This document shows positions 31,621 to 32,909 of a stretch of 32,909 bases of DNA, piece by piece; within the stretch, counting starts at the first letter, position 1, and every line of letters starts with the position of its first letter. The stretch is from Streptomyces sp. ISL-100 (GTDB taxonomy: Bacteria > Actinomycetota > Actinomycetes > Streptomycetales > Streptomycetaceae). The position numbers were made by a program, and so were the translations under genes. The stretch is from positions 1-32,909 of the forward strand of contig NZ_JAGGOK010000130.1 of assembly GCF_018614615.1 (NCBI RefSeq), given 5' to 3'. The notes below the pieces were generated by a model. That model did no database searches. It was not told the DNA's origin and worked only from the letters and a program-made list of their open reading frames with translations.

Positions 31621-31717
31621 CCGCGGCGGATCGTTGTGGCGGGGCGCAGGAAGCGGCTGGCCGCCGGCCCCGGCCACGTCATGCCCGGTCGAGTTCCTGG
31701 ACGCCGTCGGCGCGCGC

Positions 31718-31910
31718 GTCAGGCTCTTCAGCCTGGGCGGCGCCATGTCGGTCTACGACCGCATCCGCGATGATCAGGTTGGCTGGCGCCACGCTCCGAC
31801 AGGTCCTGCGGATGCTGCACATCGAAGCCCTGACGGCCCTGCTGATGGGCGCGATCGTCGGCACCGGCATCGCGCTCGCCGTCCTCACCGCGTTCAGCGC
31901 GCCGGCATGA
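31718..31910 (+). pseudogene. Frameshifted C-terminal relic of an FtsX-type ABC transporter permease
   Basis: Two reading frames together spell the end of an FtsX/MacB-like permease. The first frame gives GGAMSVYDRIRD (to about 31775). The next frame, opening at ATG 31770, gives MIRLAGATLRQVLRML, then EALTALLMGAIVG and TGIALAVLTAFSAPA to a TGA at 31908-31910. The change of frame falls within GATGATCAGG around 31768-31777. The rest of a roughly 800-aa permease is absent. The whole 31621-32019 gap between recX and the rhodanese gene holds only this relic and a hairpin. Confidence 0.6.
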
Positions 31911-31970
31911 CGGGCAGACCTCAAGTCGCGCCCGGTGGAAGTCACCACCGCCAAGCAGCAGGGACAGCAA

Positions 31971-32013
31971 CGCGGTAAGGGGGCGCCCTCCAGCACGGAC
32001 GCCCCTTACCGCG
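31971..32013 (-). terminator. Terminator hairpin after the rhodanese gene
   Basis: Arms 31971-31985 and 32000-32013 pair over 14 bp with one bulged G and a loop of about 14 nt. It lies 7 nt past the rhodanese stop on the minus strand. No long T run follows. Confidence 0.65.
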
Positions 32014-32019
32014 TGCCTC

Positions 32020-32409
32020 TTAGGGAGTAACCGGAAGCCCCGCCGCTCGCCACGCCTGGAACCCACCGTCGAGATCCGTCGCCCCGTGCAGCCCCAACTG
32101 CCGCAGGGAGGCAGCCGCGAGACTCGACGCGTATCCCTCGTTGCAGATCACCACGATCCGCAGGTCATGGCTGGTGGCCTCCGGAGCGCGGTGGCTGCCC
32201 TGCGGATCGAGCCGCCATTCCAGCTCGTTGCGCTCGACGACGAGCGCCCCCGGGATCAGTCCGTCCCGCTCCCGCAGCGCCGCGTACCGGATGTCCACCA
32301 GCAGCGCACCGGCTGCCGCGGCGTCGTACGCCTCCTGTGGCCCGACGCGGTCGAGCCCTTCGCGTACCCGCTCCAGCAGTTCGTCGATGCCGACACGTTC
32401 GCCACTCAC
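32020..32409 (-). CDS. Single-domain rhodanese-like sulfurtransferase
   Basis: The 129-aa protein has one rhodanese domain (about 20-127). The active-site Cys89 is in VVICNEGYASSLAA, the loop that carries persulfide sulfur. LLVDIR, IPGALVVER and DLDGGFQAWRAAGLPV are standard rhodanese segments. It would move sulfane sulfur between thiols in the cytoplasm. I choose GTG 32409 because GAGGAG (32420-32415) lies 5 nt upstream and the codon overlaps the previous stop as GTGA; the GTG at 32415 is inside the ribosome binding site. Coupling to a cysteine dioxygenase gene suggests a joint role in cysteine and sulfide catabolism. Confidence 0.9.
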   Translation of the reverse strand: MSGERVGIDELLERVREGLDRVGPQEAYDAAAAGALLVDIRYAALRERDGLIPGALVVERNELEWRLDPQGSHRAPEATSHDLRIVVICNEGYASSLAAASLRQLGLHGATDLDGGFQAWRAAGLPVTP

Positions 32410-32909
32410 TGCCACTCCTCGGGATGTTCGACGTGCTCCAGACGCAGCACCGCGCCCGTGCGGCTGTAGCGCCGCATCATCGGCAGCGGCGGGTAGTAGG
32501 CGTGCACCGAGACGGCGTGTTCGTCCGTCGATTCATTCAGCACCTGGTGCACATGGTGCGCGCCGAAGGCCCGGCCCCGGCCGGCCGTCAGCTGCCGCTC
32601 CCGGTCCACCCCGTCGGCCAGTTCGAGGGTCTTCCAGCCCTCGGTGGGGATGCGCGCCGCGAGCGACTCCTCCCGCAGGGTGCCCGCCGCGGCGGCGAAG
32701 GCACCGCGCGAGCCGCCGTGGTCGTGCCAGCCCGTTCCGGTGCCGGGCGGCCACCCGATCAGCCATGCCTCACTTCCGCCGGGCCCGTCGAGCCGTACCC
32801 AGGTACGGCCTTCGGGATCGAGCGGAAGGGAAGCCACCAGCGAAGCGTCGGCGGCGGTACGGCGCACGAATTCGAGCAGTTCCGCGGAAGAGGGAGAGGG
32901 AGAGGGAGA
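32406..32909 (-). CDS. Cysteine dioxygenase family protein, 5' end beyond the window
   Basis: At least 168 codons are open to the right edge. The cupin iron site of cysteine dioxygenase is visible: the two histidines of GWHDHGGSRGAF and a third in HHVHQVLN. The block SVHAYYPPLPMMRRY near the C-terminus is typical of bacterial type I enzymes. The enzyme oxidises L-cysteine to cysteine sulfinate with O2, but related thiol dioxygenases use other thiols. The visible N-terminus reads SPSPSPSSAELLEF, from a short TCTCCC repeat, so the true start lies beyond 32909. The stop overlaps the rhodanese start by 4 nt. Confidence 0.88.
   Translation of the reverse strand, partial: SPSPSPSSAELLEFVRRTAADASLVASLPLDPEGRTWVRLDGPGGSEAWLIGWPPGTGTGWHDHGGSRGAFAAAAGTLREESLAARIPTEGWKTLELADGVDRERQLTAGRGRAFGAHHVHQVLNESTDEHAVSVHAYYPPLPMMRRYSRTGAVLRLEHVEHPEEWQ

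Noticed and set aside
31634..31978. A 114-codon plus-strand frame after recX as a real gene
   Set aside because: Only a stretch of about 12 residues looks like protein (part of a permease relic). The rest is Arg/Gly/Pro/His-rich and it has no ribosome binding site.

Overview
This window is chromosomal DNA from a Streptomyces. The base composition is very GC-rich, coding sequences start with ATG or GTG, and gene order follows the well-known actinobacterial block osaC / osaAB / ftsK / rodZ-like / rimO / pgsA / cinA / clgR / dps / nei-lhr / DUF3046 / recA / recX. I see no CRISPR array, insertion sequence, prophage or biosynthetic cluster. Most genes are core genes. The accessory signal lies in small relics, short ORFs and promoter architecture.

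Layout. Positions 1-1900 hold a strong terminator, a DegT/DnrJ-type aminotransferase relative lacking its catalytic core, a convergent secreted esterase lipoprotein, and tRNA-Thr(GGT) with its own promoter and terminator. Positions 1942-11346 are the osmoadaptation locus: osaC (anti-sigma kinase/PAS/GAF/PP2C) runs divergently from osaA, a hybrid histidine kinase with a poly-HAMP array of exact 276-bp periodicity, followed by the response regulator osaB. Positions 11487-18653 carry ftsK, a RodZ-like membrane protein, rimO, pgsA, cinA, a candidate 37-codon ORF and clgR. The last five reading frames form a chain of stop/start overlaps.

Positions 18819-20467 hold dps, a small membrane protein and a short-chain dehydrogenase. 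Positions 20596-26098 are an lhr-nei repair pair. The lhr gene is preceded by a TTGTCAGTG-N8 promoter element of the same type as one found in front of recA, which suggests shared LexA-independent DNA-damage control. Positions 26190-29479 contain an apparent AraC-sensor/AzlD deletion fusion, an unknown 304-aa protein, DUF3046 and an AI-2E family permease.

Positions 29496-31620 are an MMPL transporter relic, the two-promoter recA region, recA and recX. The window ends with a frameshifted FtsX-type permease relic and a translationally coupled cysteine dioxygenase-rhodanese pair that runs off the right edge.

Two themes recur. Many genes have a TANNNT-like hexamer 6-7 nt before the start codon and no ribosome binding site, the layout of leaderless mRNAs. 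Several neighbours of the conserved genes are erosion products: a core-deleted aminotransferase, an AraC-AzlD fusion, an MMPL tail and an FtsX tail.
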